Notes: generated by a model from the letters alone, not told the origin. Counted from the stretch's first letter, positions 55,013 to 63,651 are shown. The stretch: 64,000 nt of DNA from Gammaproteobacteria bacterium (GCA_026196575.1 JAPHSX010000038.1:113312-177311); one strand, 5' to 3'. Made by a program: numbers and translations.

Positions 55013-55423
55013 TTATTCCACCTGTATGCCAAGCTGTTTCAGCATCTCCGGGCTCATGTCGATACCGGTCTCCAGTCCGGGATTGATACTCAGCCCCAGG
55101 CCGCCGCCCAGCTTCTCCAGGATCCAGGTAAACTCGGCCAGCAGGCCGCCGCTGTAGCCGGGATACCCCTGCAAAAAGAGCTTGCCGCGGTCGGGACTGG
55201 TAAACAGCACCACCACCTGATTCTGCTCCTCATCCTCCACCGTAAGGGGGTGGGCGGTGGCCGAGGTCTGCAGGTTACTGACGGCGGAGGCCTGCTCCAG
55301 AATCGGCATGAACAGCTCCGACTTCATCAGTTGCGCCATGAACTCCTCGCCGCTGATCCGCCCCTCCTGGGCGGCGAGTAGCTGTTTCTCTATTTCGTTC
55401 GTCGGAATAAAAGGTTCACTCAT
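55013..55423 (-). CDS. SseB-like protein
   Basis: A 136-residue soluble protein with the SseB N-terminal domain pattern: NEIEKQLLAAQEGRISGEEF, then MAQLMKSELFMPIL, VVVLFTSPDRGKLFLQGYPG and GLGLSINPGLETGIDMSPEM. The family is widespread and its biochemical role is unclear, although SseB-domain proteins are sometimes linked with stress or secretion. It precedes the PilZ gene by 60 bases on the same strand and may be co-transcribed with it. Confidence 0.8.
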   Translation of the reverse strand: MSEPFIPTNEIEKQLLAAQEGRISGEEFMAQLMKSELFMPILEQASAVSNLQTSATAHPLTVEDEEQNQVVVLFTSPDRGKLFLQGYPGYSGGLLAEFTWILEKLGGGLGLSINPGLETGIDMSPEMLKQLGIQVE

Positions 55424-55496
55424 TGCGATAGCCGGTGCTGTGGTTGGGGGTGGAGGGGGAGATGGTGTAGCGAATTGTCGCGGAGGTCAAGCCGCC

Positions 55497-55760
55497 TCAG
55501 GTACCGTTCGTGGCAATGAGTGTCTCCTTTTGCGCGGCGCTAAGGCGCCTGATCTGCGCCTCGCGCCGTTGCGCCGTGGCGCGATCGGGTGCCGCCTCCC
55601 GGTAGGCTAGAGTGACCGGACGGCGGCCCCTGGTGTATTTTGCCCCGCGCAGCCCGTGATTGTGTTCGCGCAGACGGCGGTCGCAGTCGGTGGTCACGCC
55701 GGTATAGAGGGTGTCGTCGCAACAGCGCAAAATATAGACATACCAGTTGGCGGCGGACAT
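55497..55760 (-). CDS. GIY-YIG domain protein
   Basis: An 87-residue UvrC-like endonuclease domain. It has WYVYILRCCDDTLYTGVTTD, where the GIY and YIG motifs appear as YVYIL and LYTGVT, and the following Arg and His in CDRRLREHNHGL. Members (YhbQ/UPF0213 type) are small stand-alone proteins linked to DNA repair. ATG 55760 gives a compact domain; the open frame upstream runs through REP repeats and is not used. The later Glu (catalytic metal ligand in the family) is in REAAPDRATA. Confidence 0.88.
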   Translation of the reverse strand: MSAANWYVYILRCCDDTLYTGVTTDCDRRLREHNHGLRGAKYTRGRRPVTLAYREAAPDRATAQRREAQIRRLSAAQKETLIATNGT

Positions 55761-55832
55761 GGCCTTGCCCTGTATCGGGAATTGTGTGAAGTTGCCCGAT
55801 ATCATCAGCGTAAGGGGCGGAAGAAGCAACTC

Positions 55833-55922
55833 GCAGGGGCGGCCCTGCCGCGATGCTCTCCGACCCGGAGCGGCACTGCCCGCGATACCCTCCGACCCGT
55901 AGGAGCGGCTCTGCCGCGATGG
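55833..55922. repeat. Three tandem REP half-units
   Basis: GCAGGGGCGGCCCTGCCGCG, GGAGCGGCACTGCCCGCGA and GTAGGAGCGGCTCTGCCGCG follow one another with a period of about 33 bases, separated by CTCCGACCC-type spacers. They are direct repeats of one arm of the MITE-like element. They lie between divergent genes, the GIY-YIG gene and the glycosylase-like gene. Confidence 0.8.
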
Positions 55923-55971
55923 GCGGTGCCACGAACAGCAGAGTAAATCACTTATGAACAGATGGGGGGAG

Positions 55972-56652
55972 ATGAGTGTGAACAACCGTGAACGGCGTGC
56001 CGCCTTTTGCCAGGCGGCACGCGGGCTGGAGGGGGTGGATCTTGCCGCGTATCAGGCCTTTGGTCGCGTTCCGCTGGAGCCGGTGCTTGGCGCGGGTGAG
56101 CCCAGTCGGCCTGTCGCCATTTTTGGCCGCGACCCGGGTCGTGACGAGGTGCGGCACCAGATTCCCTTCATCGGTGCCGGTGGGCAGAAGGTGCGCGCCA
56201 CCCTCTATCGCCATCTCTACCAGCGGGAGATGCCGGACTTTGCCGCCGCGCTGGAGGTGGGCCGGCACCTCTTCTGGGCCAACACCGTCCCCTACAAGCC
56301 ACTGGGCAATAAGGCGTGGTCGCAGCAGGTAAAGCGGCGTTTTCAGCCGCTTGTCGCCGATCTGCTAATCAAGGAGTGGAACGGGTGTGAGGTGATCACC
56401 CTGGGACGCGAGGCCTTCTTCTGGTTTGCCATCAACCAGCCGCGCGAGGTGAAACAGCAGCTGGAGGCGTTCTGGGCACGCGAGGATCGCTTCGAGGCCT
56501 TCACCACGGTAACGGTGAGTGCCCTTGATGGCACTTGTCGCGAGTTGCGGCTCCACCCGTTGCCCCATCCCTCGCCGCTCAACGCCACCTGGTACAAGCG
56601 TTTTCCCGAGTTGCTAACGGCAAGGCTGGAACAGTTGCGAGTGGGTATATAA
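55972..56652 (+). CDS. Uracil-DNA glycosylase superfamily protein
   Basis: A protein of about 226 residues with the UDG fold of families 4 and 5. Motif 1 is VAIFGRDPGRDEVRHQIPFI, where GRDPG replaces the usual GEAPG, and motif 2 is HPLPHPSPLNATWYKRFP, the HPSP-type loop. The middle strand LFWANTVPYKPLGNKAW matches the family. GRDPG with Asp instead of Glu may change catalysis, so uracil removal is not certain. The ATG at 55972 or GTG at 55978 both fit a GGGGGAG site better than ATG 55954. Confidence 0.8.
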   Translation: MSVNNRERRAAFCQAARGLEGVDLAAYQAFGRVPLEPVLGAGEPSRPVAIFGRDPGRDEVRHQIPFIGAGGQKVRATLYRHLYQREMPDFAAALEVGRHLFWANTVPYKPLGNKAWSQQVKRRFQPLVADLLIKEWNGCEVITLGREAFFWFAINQPREVKQQLEAFWAREDRFEAFTTVTVSALDGTCRELRLHPLPHPSPLNATWYKRFPELLTARLEQLRVGI

Positions 56653-56656
56653 CGGG

Positions 56657-57292
56657 TTAGCGGGTGCCGAAGATGACGACAGTCTTGCCCCTGGCAGTGA
56701 TGAGGTCCTGCTCCTCCAGCAGCTTGAGCACCCGCCCCGCCATCTCGCGTGAGCAGCCGACGATGCGCCCCAGCTCCTGGCGGGTGATCTTGATCTGCAT
56801 GCCATCGGGGTGGGTGATCGCATCTGGACTTTTGGCCAGATCCAGCAGGGTGCGGGCGATACGACCGGTCACATCGAGAAAGGCGAGATCGCTCACCTTG
56901 CGGCTGGTCTTGCGCAAACGGGTAGCCATCTGCGAGGCGAGTTGGAACAGAATCTCGCTGTCCTGTTCCGCCAGCTGGTGAAAGCGGTTATAGCTGATCT
57001 CCGCCACCTCGCACTCACCGCGTGCACGCACCCAGGCGCTGCGGCTCTGGCTGGCATCGAACAGCCCCATCTCGCCGAAGAAGTCGCCTTCATTGAGGTA
57101 GGCCAGTACAATCTCGTGGCCGTTGTCGTCCTCAATCAGCACGGTGACCGAGCCCTTGATGATGTAATAGAGCACATCGGGTTTGTCGCCGGCGCAGATG
57201 ATGGTGCTCTTGGCCGGATAGCGGCGGCGGTGGCAGTGTTCCAGAAAGCGCGCTACCGCCGGAATGGTTGTCGGTGGCAATATGGCTGCCAT
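56657..57292 (-). CDS. crp: Cyclic AMP receptor protein Crp/Vfr
   Basis: A 211-residue regulator nearly collinear with E. coli Crp (210). The cAMP pocket is conserved: [20 protein letters not shown] with Glu, Arg and Ser at the expected places. The dimer helix and hinge [19 protein letters not shown] and [20 protein letters not shown] are almost the same as in E. coli. The recognition helix keeps SRExxGR, so it should read TGTGA-type half sites. ATG 57292 gives the expected start; ATG 57304 adds four residues. It is divergent from the OsmC gene, the same neighbourhood as crp-yhfA in E. coli. Confidence 0.95.
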   Translation of the reverse strand: MAAILPPTTIPAVARFLEHCHRRRYPAKSTIICAGDKPDVLYYIIKGSVTVLIEDDNGHEIVLAYLNEGDFFGEMGLFDASQSRSAWVRARGECEVAEISYNRFHQLAEQDSEILFQLASQMATRLRKTSRKVSDLAFLDVTGRIARTLLDLAKSPDAITHPDGMQIKITRQELGRIVGCSREMAGRVLKLLEEQDLITARGKTVVIFGTR

Positions 57293-57400
57293 GGCAGGTT
57301 CCATCTCTTGGTTATCGATGTGTATGGTATACCAGCCATGCCGCCACGAGGCAAGCGGGGTGGCAGGGTGACCGGTTGGCGCAAATTGCGGAGAGTGAGT

Positions 57401-57820
57401 ATGAAGGCAAGAATCAAATGGGTGGAAAACGCCACCTTTATCGGCGAGGCGGGCAGTGGCCACGCGGTGGTCATGGACGGCCCGCCGGAGAGCGGCGGAC
57501 GCAACCTGGGGGTGCGCCCGATGGAGATGCTGCTGCTCGGGCTGGGCGGCTGCACCAGCTTTGATGTGATGCACATCCTCAAAAAATCGCGTCAGCAGGT
57601 GAGCGACTGCGTCGCCGAGATCGAGGCCGAACGTGCCGAGAGCGATCCCAAGGTCTTCACCCGCATTCATGTCCACTTCGTGGTGCAGGGTCATAGTCTT
57701 GACAAAGACAAGGTGGCCAGGGCGATTGAGCTGTCGGCCGAGAAGTACTGCTCCGCCTCCATCATGCTGGGCAATGCCGGGGTGGCGATCAGCCACGATT
57801 TCGAGATCGTCGTCTCCTGA
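57401..57820 (+). CDS. OsmC/YhfA-family protein
   Basis: A 139-residue OsmC-fold protein. Typical features are [20 protein letters not shown] with the conserved Cys, and [20 protein letters not shown] with the second Cys. OsmC proteins reduce organic hydroperoxides; YhfA members, which are next to crp, have unclear function. The ATG at 57401 follows GGAGAG. The open frame upstream is antisense to crp and not used. A GC-rich hairpin and TTATTTTTTC at about 57822-57858 may end this gene. Confidence 0.9.
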   Translation: MKARIKWVENATFIGEAGSGHAVVMDGPPESGGRNLGVRPMEMLLLGLGGCTSFDVMHILKKSRQQVSDCVAEIEAERAESDPKVFTRIHVHFVVQGHSLDKDKVARAIELSAEKYCSASIMLGNAGVAISHDFEIVVS

Positions 57821-57887
57821 CCGCCTGTCAGGGCGGGCGGCGCCGGGTTATTTTTTCATCCCATTTCGCGCGGAAATGTGGATAATA

Positions 57888-57968
57888 CGCGCACATTCAC
57901 CGCCGGTTGCAGACAACCGGAAGGCGCCGGGCCGGTAATCCCCGGCCTGAACGCAGAGGTCACCATCG
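57888..57968 (+). promoter_or_regulatory. Structured leader of speD
   Basis: GATAAT near 57880 could be a -10 box. Downstream, CCGGTTGCAGACAACCGG and GCCGGGCCGGTAATCCCCGG (with one more C) can each form a stem, just before the AGAGG ribosome site. I cannot tell whether they control polyamine-dependent translation. No known riboswitch class was recognised. Confidence 0.4.
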
Positions 57969-58778
57969 TTGGTCAATCGGAAAAAACTGAAACTGCACGG
58001 GTTTAACAACCTCACCAAAACCCTGAGCTTCAACATCTACGACATCTGCTACACGCAGACCGACGCCCAGCAGCGTGAATATATCGAGTACATCGACGAG
58101 GAGTACAACGCCGAGCGGCTGACCCACATCCTCTCCGACGTTGCCGACATCATCGGCGCCACCGTCCTCAACATCGCCCGTCAGGACTACGACCCGCAGG
58201 GCGCCAGCGTCACCATCCTCATCTCCGAGGAGCCGATCATGGCCGAACAGCTCTCCAACACCGAGGCCCCCGGCCCGCTGCCCGAGACGGTGGTCGGCCA
58301 CCTCGACAAGAGCCACCTCACCGTCCACACCTATCCCGAGAGCCACCCCGAAAACGGCATCTCCACCTTTCGTGCCGACATCGACGTCTCCACCTGCGGG
58401 CGCATCTCGCCGCTAAAGGCGCTCAACTACCTCATCCATAGCTTCGAATCCGACATTGTCACCCTCGACTACCGGGTGCGCGGTTTCACCCGCGACGTAC
58501 GCGGCAAAAAGCACTTCATCGACCACAAGATCAACTCCATCCAGAACTACCTGGCCCGTGACACCCTCGCCAGCTACCAGATGATCGACGTCAACGTCTT
58601 TCAGGAGAACATCTTCCACACCAAGATGATGCTCAAGGAGTTCGACCTCGACACCTACCTGTTCGGCATCGACTCCAGCGACCTCACCGCCGCAGAGCGC
58701 AAACGCATACGGCGCCGCCTCGAACGGGAGATGCTGGAGATCTTCTACGGTGAAAATATCAACAAAATGCCCAAATAG
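57969..58778 (+). CDS. speD: S-adenosylmethionine decarboxylase proenzyme, class 1A
   Basis: A 269-residue E. coli-type SpeD, start to end collinear. It self-cleaves at Lys-Ser in [13 protein letters not shown] to form the pyruvoyl cofactor and makes the aminopropyl donor for spermidine. Also conserved are [32 protein letters not shown] and [19 protein letters not shown]. No ATG is available; TTG 57969 is the best start, with AGAGG nine bases before it. A spermidine synthase gene is not adjacent. Confidence 0.95.
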   Translation: MVNRKKLKLHGFNNLTKTLSFNIYDICYTQTDAQQREYIEYIDEEYNAERLTHILSDVADIIGATVLNIARQDYDPQGASVTILISEEPIMAEQLSNTEAPGPLPETVVGHLDKSHLTVHTYPESHPENGISTFRADIDVSTCGRISPLKALNYLIHSFESDIVTLDYRVRGFTRDVRGKKHFIDHKINSIQNYLARDTLASYQMIDVNVFQENIFHTKMMLKEFDLDTYLFGIDSSDLTAAERKRIRRRLEREMLEIFYGENINKMPK

Positions 58779-58799
58779 GGGCGGGCGACACCCTTCCAC

Positions 58800-58960
58800 C
58801 GCAGGAGAGGAGCGGCCCCGCCGCGATGGGGTCTGCCCCAGCACTCCCATTTATCGCCCCCCGCCCTGGCCTCACTGTTATCGTTACCACGCAGGAGCGC
58901 AGGGGCGATAGATACCCTTCCACCCGGAGCGGCTCCGCCGCGATGCACGCCATGGTGTGC
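58800..58960. repeat. REP fragments after speD
   Basis: GGAGCGGCCCCGCCGCGATG and GGAGCGGCTCCGCCGCGATG are two direct copies of the REP arm about 130 bases apart, with GCAGGAGCGCAGGGGCGATA between them as a diverged inverted arm. They fill most of the gap between the convergent speD and GlcF-like genes. Confidence 0.7.
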
Positions 58961-58997
58961 CACCACCCCCTAAACCAAAGCACGAAACGGGCACAAA

Positions 58998-60218
58998 CTA
59001 CCCCAGTGCCTGTCGCAACAGCAGCAGCGGATGCACCACCTCCATCGCCATCCCGCGCTGCCGCAGCCCCTGTTGCAGGTGCAGCGCACAGCCCAGATTG
59101 TTGCTCACCAGCAGCCGTGCCTTGTCATTGCCAATCCAATCGAGTTTGCGCTCACGCAGCGCCACGGCATTGTTGCGCTCGCTCAACTGGTAACTGCCGG
59201 CCGCGCCACAGCAGAGATGATTCTCCGCCAGCGGCTCGCACACCAGTTGCGGAATGTGCCCCAGTAACTGCGCCACCGCCTCGGGTCGTCGCAGCACATT
59301 GCGCTGGCTGCACGGCAGATGCAGCAGCACCCGTTGCGCCACTGCCTTGAGCGGCAGCGCCGCGGGCCATTCGCCCTGGGCAAGAAAGTCGCAAATCTCA
59401 TAAAAAGGGGTCTCGCCCCCGCCGTAGCGTGTGGGGTACTCCCCAAGGTGACCGGCGCAACCACTGGCGGTGGTCACCACCGCGTCAAGGTGCAGCCCAT
59501 CGAAGAGGGCGATGGCGTTTCTGGCCAGTTGGGCCGCCTGTTGCGGCTCGCCGTTATGCAGATGCAGCGCCCCGCAACACCCCTGGGTGGCGGGCACCAC
59601 CACCTCATATCCCAGCCGCGAGAGCAGATCGACGGCGGCCTGGTGCAGCTCCCCCTCCAGCAGCGAGCCGATGCAGCCGGTAAAGAGCCCGATACGCCCC
59701 CGCACCGCACCCCGCGCCGCAGTGTGCGCGGCCAGCGTGGTGGCGGGCGGAATCAACGGCAGCTGCGCCTCCATCCCCTCCAGCCCCAGCGCCCGCAACA
59801 GCCCGCTGCCCCGCAACAGCCGCTGTGCCCCGCTCTGCTGATAACGACGCAGCAGCGCCCCGTTGCGGTGTAATTTGGCGGGGTCTTTCACCTGCTCCAG
59901 CAACCGCCTCACGGGGGGCGCCGCCATGGCACCCTGCCCATGCAGCAGCGCGCGGCTGGCGTCGATGAGTTCACCGTAGGGCACCTTCGAGGGGCACATC
60001 CGCTCGCAGGCGCGGCACACCAGGCAGCTATCGAGGTGACGCTGTAGCGCCGCGCTCGGCGCCAGCTGGCCGCCCGCCAGCGCCTGCATCAGGGCAATGC
60101 GCCCGCGTGGCGACTCGGTCTCGCAGTGGCGCAGCTGATAGGTCGGGCAGTGGGGCAGACAGAGCCCGCACATCACACAGCGGTCGGCGGCGGCAAGAAT
60201 GTGGGAGCGACTGGTCAA
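58998..60218 (-). CDS. GlcF-like iron-sulfur oxidoreductase subunit
   Basis: A 406-residue cytoplasmic or membrane-associated protein. Two ferredoxin motifs start it: CVMCGLCLPHCPTY and CLVCRACERMCPS. Two CCG domains follow, with GLFTGCIGSLL, QGCCGALHLHNG and LCCGAAGSYQL; CCG domains bind noncubane iron-sulfur clusters in heterodisulfide reductase and glycolate oxidase. Glycolate oxidase subunit F is the closest pattern (length 407 in E. coli), but glcD/E are not next to it, so a lactate, glycolate or sulfur substrate cannot be chosen. Start has no unusual features. Confidence 0.82.
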   Translation of the reverse strand: MTSRSHILAAADRCVMCGLCLPHCPTYQLRHCETESPRGRIALMQALAGGQLAPSAALQRHLDSCLVCRACERMCPSKVPYGELIDASRALLHGQGAMAAPPVRRLLEQVKDPAKLHRNGALLRRYQQSGAQRLLRGSGLLRALGLEGMEAQLPLIPPATTLAAHTAARGAVRGRIGLFTGCIGSLLEGELHQAAVDLLSRLGYEVVVPATQGCCGALHLHNGEPQQAAQLARNAIALFDGLHLDAVVTTASGCAGHLGEYPTRYGGGETPFYEICDFLAQGEWPAALPLKAVAQRVLLHLPCSQRNVLRRPEAVAQLLGHIPQLVCEPLAENHLCCGAAGSYQLSERNNAVALRERKLDWIGNDKARLLVSNNLGCALHLQQGLRQRGMAMEVVHPLLLLRQALG

Positions 60219-60282
60219 GAGGGCCTTCGATTGGCGGGAGAGATGGGCTATTCTAACGGAGTTTTAACGAAATGGCGTACCC

Positions 60283-60594
60283 ATGAGCTTCTACCAATAC
60301 CACCTCTTTTTCTGCGTCAACCAGCGCGAGGATGGCGGCCGCTGCTGCCAGGAGTGCAACGCCGACGCGCTGCGCAGCTACGCCAAAAAGCGCTGCAAGG
60401 AGCTCGGCATTCACGGCCACGGCCAAGTGCGTATCAACAGTGCCGGCTGCCTCAACCGTTGCAGTGAAGGGCCGGTGGTCGTCGTCTACCCCGAAGAGAC
60501 CTGGTACACCTACGTCGATCGGGCCGACATCGACGAGATCATCGACCAGCACCTGCTACACGGCCGCCCGGTAAAGCGGCTGCGGCTCGGCTAA
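60283..60594 (+). CDS. Thioredoxin-like [2Fe-2S] ferredoxin
   Basis: A 103-residue ferredoxin of the Shethna/HoxE-NuoE fold. Cluster ligands are in FFCVNQREDGGRCC and SAGCLNRCSEGPVVVVYPEE. The family often donates or receives electrons in unspecified redox pathways. It is divergent from the GlcF-like gene by 64 bases. Downstream (60595-60983) is a 389-base gap containing a candidate small RNA and the rplM promoter. Confidence 0.88.
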   Translation: MSFYQYHLFFCVNQREDGGRCCQECNADALRSYAKKRCKELGIHGHGQVRINSAGCLNRCSEGPVVVVYPEETWYTYVDRADIDEIIDQHLLHGRPVKRLRLG

Positions 60595-60650
60595 AAGAGC
60601 CACCCCCACGCGATCACCCCTCACCCCACAATATCCGGTTCACCAGGGTG

Positions 60651-60678
60651 TTGACTTCCATAAGATATTTGATATATT
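60651..60678 (+). promoter_or_regulatory. Promoter of the candidate small RNA
   Basis: TTGACT (60651-60656) and TATATT (60673-60678) are separated by 16 bases, a good match to a sigma-70 promoter. Predicted start is about 60685. Confidence 0.65.
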
Positions 60679-60684
60679 AGAACA

Positions 60685-60792
60685 CGCTGATGTAGCGGAA
60701 GGGTTCCGCACTCGGCAGACTCCTCCATCCTCCTTTGGTGGATATTTGAACAGGCGCGGCACCTCCCCCCTTTCGCCGCGCCTCTCTTTTTT
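60685..60792 (+). ncRNA. Candidate small RNA of about 108 nt with anti-Shine-Dalgarno motifs
   Basis: It starts just after a good promoter and ends at a strong terminator (stem AGGCGCGGC/GCCGCGCCT at 60752-60783, then T6). A hairpin GCGGAAGGGTTCCGC (60694-60708) is followed by ACTCCTCCATCCTCCTTTGG, with two CCTCC motifs complementary to ribosome sites, partly in a TCCA/TGGA hairpin. No start codon with a ribosome site and long frame exists in it. It is not a known RNA that I recognise. It could instead be a long attenuated leader of rplM. Confidence 0.6.
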
Positions 60793-60905
60793 CACCCGCA
60801 CCCCTCCCGACAAAAAATATTTTTCACCAGCGCGTGATTTATCGGGCGATAACGCCTAATATGAGCGGCTGTTTGTTGCAGGCGGAACTTTCCGCACCGC
60901 GGCCC

Positions 60906-60934
60906 TTGTATGTTGTGGCGTCATTCTGTATTAT
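60906..60934 (+). promoter_or_regulatory. Promoter of rplM-rpsI
   Basis: TTGTAT (60906-60911) and TATTAT (60929-60934) with a 17-base spacer. Predicted start about 60941, leaving a 43-base leader before rplM. In E. coli, L13 controls its own operon through the leader; a similar structure was not verified here. Confidence 0.65.
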
Positions 60935-60983
60935 TCCGCCTCTTTTTTACGAGATACCCCGCTCGATTTGGAGTGTTTTTGAG

Positions 60984-61421
60984 ATGATTGGGACAAAGAC
61001 TTTTAGTGCGACCCCCGAAACCGTCAAGCGTGACTGGTTCGTGGTTGACGCCGCCGACAAGACCCTGGGCCGTCTGGCCACCGAGATCGCCAGCCGTCTG
61101 CGCGGCAAGCACAAGCCGGAATATACCCCGCATGTGGATACCGGCGACTATATCGTGGTCATTAACGCCGAGAAGATCCGCGTCACCGGCAACAAGGCGC
61201 AGGACAAGATGTACTACAACCACAGCGGCTACGTCGGCGGCATGAAGTCGATCAACTTCGACAAGCTCATCGTCAAGGACGCCCCGCAGGTACTGGAGCG
61301 CGCCATCAAGGGCATGCTGCCAAAAAACCCGCTCGGTCGTGCCATGTTCCGCAAACTGAAGGTGTACGCCGGCACCCAACACAACCACGCAGCCCAACAG
61401 CCCCAGTCGCTGGATATCTAA
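60984..61421 (+). CDS. rplM: 50S ribosomal protein L13
   Basis: A 145-residue L13, an early-assembly protein of the large subunit that binds 23S rRNA. It aligns along its length with E. coli L13 (142): [55 protein letters not shown], and the C-terminal [16 protein letters not shown] 60984 is used; the upstream open frame lies in the leader. It has three or four extra N-terminal residues. rpsI follows after 15 bases, the universal order. Confidence 0.98.
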   Translation: MIGTKTFSATPETVKRDWFVVDAADKTLGRLATEIASRLRGKHKPEYTPHVDTGDYIVVINAEKIRVTGNKAQDKMYYNHSGYVGGMKSINFDKLIVKDAPQVLERAIKGMLPKNPLGRAMFRKLKVYAGTQHNHAAQQPQSLDI

Positions 61422-61436
61422 AGGTACTGACAGACC

Positions 61437-61829
61437 ATGGCAGAGACAAACAACATTTGCACCGGCCGTCGCAAGACCTCCGCGGCCCGCGTATACCTGG
61501 TACCCGGCAAGGGTGAGATCACCATCAACAAGCGCAGCATCGAGAACTACTTCGGCCGCGAAACCGCCCGCATGGTGGTTCGCCAGCCGCTCGAAGCGGT
61601 AGACATGCTGCAAAAGTTTGATGTCAACGTCTCCGTCAAGGGCGGCGGCAACACCGGCCAGGCCGGTGCCATCCGCCACGCCATCGCCCGCGCCCTCGTC
61701 GCCCACGACGAAACCCTGCGCGGCGCCATGCGCACCGGCGGCTTCCTCACCCGCGACGCCCGCAAGGTCGAGCGCAAGAAGATTGGCCTGCACAAAGCGC
61801 GCAAGCGTCCGCAATACTCCAAGCGTTAA
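61437..61829 (+). CDS. rpsI: 30S ribosomal protein S9
   Basis: A 130-residue S9, whose basic C-terminal tail reaches the ribosomal P site and contacts tRNA. It has [20 protein letters not shown], the family [19 protein letters not shown] and the tail [11 protein letters not shown]. Length equals E. coli S9 (130). It is co-transcribed with rplM and followed by a strong terminator. Confidence 0.98.
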   Translation: MAETNNICTGRRKTSAARVYLVPGKGEITINKRSIENYFGRETARMVVRQPLEAVDMLQKFDVNVSVKGGGNTGQAGAIRHAIARALVAHDETLRGAMRTGGFLTRDARKVERKKIGLHKARKRPQYSKR

Positions 61830-61860
61830 TTCGCTGGTGGTCTTGCCGCACGCCGCAACA

Positions 61861-61889
61861 AAAAGGCCCGCTATCACGCGGGCCTTTTT
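61861..61889 (+). terminator. Terminator of rplM-rpsI
   Basis: Stem AAAAGGCCCGC/GCGGGCCTTTTT with a short loop, ending in T5, 31 bases after the rpsI stop. Confidence 0.92.
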
Positions 61890-61916
61890 GCGTTTTCTGG
61901 CTGGCGATTAAAAGTC

Positions 61917-62190
61917 ATTAGCGCAAAACACGCAAAGACACCAAGGAAAAGAGTGCCGCTGTTTCGCAGGAGCGGCCCCGCCGCGATGCGATGGCAACCA
62001 CCTGTTTGTGGCGTGATGAAAATGAAACGGCCAACCTTGATTCGGCAAAACCGCAATGTCAAGACCCCTTGCCTCTTGGGATTTGTAGGGTGCCTCCGTC
62101 AGGCGCACCGGTTTTGTGGTGGGGTGAACGGTGCGCCTCGTCCCTCGGCACACCCTACGGCTAAAAAGTTTTGTGGTGGGGTGAACTACC
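61917..62190. repeat. Mixed repeat region after rpsI
   Basis: A single CGCAAAG-type arm lies at 61921-61948. A REP arm GCAGGAGCGGCCCCGCCGCG is at 61967-61986. An inverted pair follows: TAGGGTGCCTCCGTCAGGCG at 62085 and CGTCCCTCGGCACACCCTAC at 62139. The 18-mer TTTTGTGGTGGGGTGAAC occurs twice (about 62113 and 62170). The full rpsI-porin gap (61830-62599) also holds the antitoxin fragment and the porin promoter. Confidence 0.75.
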
Positions 62191-62330
62191 CGACTCCCTC
62201 ATCCGTCGTATCGACGACCCTGTCCGTGCCCGTCACCTCAGCCGCTCCGGCTTCCTCGCGCAAGCGGCGGAAAAGGCATGGAGGGCAAAGAGTCGGCGTA
62301 GGCCGGGTTGTTACCGTCCGCAACCCCTAA
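62183..62330 (+). pseudogene. Fragment of a ribbon-helix-helix (HicB/CopG-type) antitoxin
   Basis: In the frame of 62171 the DNA encodes LPDSLIRRIDDPVRARHLSR, then SGFLAQAAEKA. This is the C-terminal ribbon-helix-helix pattern of HicB-like antitoxins (LPxxLxxRID...H..SRSxFLAxAA). No N-terminal part, own start codon or partner toxin is present; a 18-base direct repeat abuts its left end. Asp-Asp-Pro in place of the usual Asp-x-Tyr suggests decay. I call it a remnant. Confidence 0.55.
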
Positions 62331-62488
62331 GCCAACATTGCGCCCCACCTGCCGCCTCTATATTCGATCAACACGTTACGTCAACTTTCTGCACAAGTCG
62401 TAAGAAGTCCACGCTGACTGGTTGATATTGAAAGATGTTGTTTTTTCGCAACACCTCCACGTTTTGTTGTTTTTCTTGTGAAAAAGGG

Positions 62489-62517
62489 TTGCATTGCCCC
62501 CGACAGGGGGTTAGCAT
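62489..62517 (+). promoter_or_regulatory. Porin promoter with palindromic spacer
   Basis: TTGCAT (62489-62494), a 17-base spacer and TAGCAT (62512-62517). The spacer contains the palindrome CCCCC-GACA-GGGGG. Downstream in the leader is AATTAATTGCAATTAATT, an AT-rich palindrome. The porin ribosome site is CAGGAG. Confidence 0.6.
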
Positions 62518-62599
62518 TGCAGGCGCTTTGAGCAATCAGGCACAATTAATTGCAATTAATTGAAACAAATAAATCACAATCATCAGGAGAACGTGATCC

Positions 62600-63589
62600 A
62601 TGAAAAAGAACGTAATCGCACTGGCCGTAGCGGCCGCAATGATGGCCCCGCTGGCCGCCCAGGCTGAAGTCAAGATCACCGGTGGCCTGCAGGCGCAGGT
62701 TGTTAGCATCGATGGCGATGCTGCTTCCGCCGATGGCCTCTATGCCACTGACGGTGGCCAGTACACCAAAGAAAACGCCGGCAACTACGGCTTCCTTAAG
62801 TTCTCCGCCTCCGAGGACCTGGGCAACGGCCTGAAAGCCCTGGCCGTTTACAACATGAACATCAGCGTTGGCGACAGTGATGGTGCCCCGGTCGGTGGCG
62901 CTGCCCCCGGTGGTCGTGACGCCTATGTCGGCCTCTCCGGTGGCTTCGGTACCGTGATGGCTGGTACCCTTACCGCTCCCTACGCAATGACCAGAAGCTG
63001 GGACCCCCTCCTTGGCACCTTCGCCCAGGCGCGTGGTAACGCCGGTATGTCCACATGGCACAACAGCTATGCCGGCAACGCCTTGGCCTATGCCAACAAG
63101 TTCGGCATGGTCAAGGTAGTGCTCGCCGTTGTTCTGGATGAGACTAAAGAAGCAGGTGAGGATGCCACCAATGGTGATAACGCCACCTCTTTTGCAGTCA
63201 ACGTTCCCGTTGGCCCGGTTGAGTTGGCTGTGGCCTATCTCAGTGCCACTGATTTTGCTGGTACTACTGCTGATAACACTGCTACCAAGGTTGGCGTCAA
63301 GTACAACGCCGGCGCTATCACCGTTGCGGCCCAGTATGAAGATCTCGACGATGGTTCCGCTGATAACACCACCGTTACCTACCTGGCCGGTAGCTATGCC
63401 GCTGGCGCCAACACCTTCTCTCTGGGTTATGGCATCACCGACGACGGCACTGATGATTACACCTACACCGCTATCGGCATGAAGCACGCCTTCAGCAAGA
63501 GCACCTCTGTTCACGTTGCCTACCGTCTGACCGATGTAGATAACGCTGAAGAGACCGCTATCGGTGCTGGTCTGCGCGTAGGTTTCTAA
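62600..63589 (+). CDS. Outer-membrane porin, Gram-negative 16-strand type
   Basis: A 329-residue porin with a clean signal peptide (MKKNVIALAVAAAMMAPLAA, cleavage after AQA). It starts EVKITGGLQAQVVSIDG, has GLKALAVYNMNIS and the strand DAYVGLSGGFGTVMAGTLTA typical of this family, and ends in a C-terminal Phe (GAGLRVGF), the outer-membrane assembly signal. Extracellular loops are rich in Asp, Asn, Thr and Gly. Codon use and Ala/Gly content suggest high expression. Substrate selectivity is not known. It has its own promoter and a strong terminator. Confidence 0.93.
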   Translation: MKKNVIALAVAAAMMAPLAAQAEVKITGGLQAQVVSIDGDAASADGLYATDGGQYTKENAGNYGFLKFSASEDLGNGLKALAVYNMNISVGDSDGAPVGGAAPGGRDAYVGLSGGFGTVMAGTLTAPYAMTRSWDPLLGTFAQARGNAGMSTWHNSYAGNALAYANKFGMVKVVLAVVLDETKEAGEDATNGDNATSFAVNVPVGPVELAVAYLSATDFAGTTADNTATKVGVKYNAGAITVAAQYEDLDDGSADNTTVTYLAGSYAAGANTFSLGYGITDDGTDDYTYTAIGMKHAFSKSTSVHVAYRLTDVDNAEETAIGAGLRVGF

Positions 63590-63618
63590 TCGATTCTCGA
63601 ATCGTTTAGTACCCGGGA

Positions 63619-63647
63619 AACGGGGCCTTCGGGCCCCGTTTTTTTTT
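63619..63647 (+). terminator. Terminator of the porin gene
   Basis: Stem AACGGGGCC/GGCCCCGTT with a short loop, then T9. Confidence 0.93.
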
Positions 63648-63651
63648 CAAT

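Noticed and set aside
55497..55985. Long form of the GIY-YIG protein from the upstream start
   Set aside because: The extra 75 codons run through tandem REP repeats, so the start at 55760 is far more likely.
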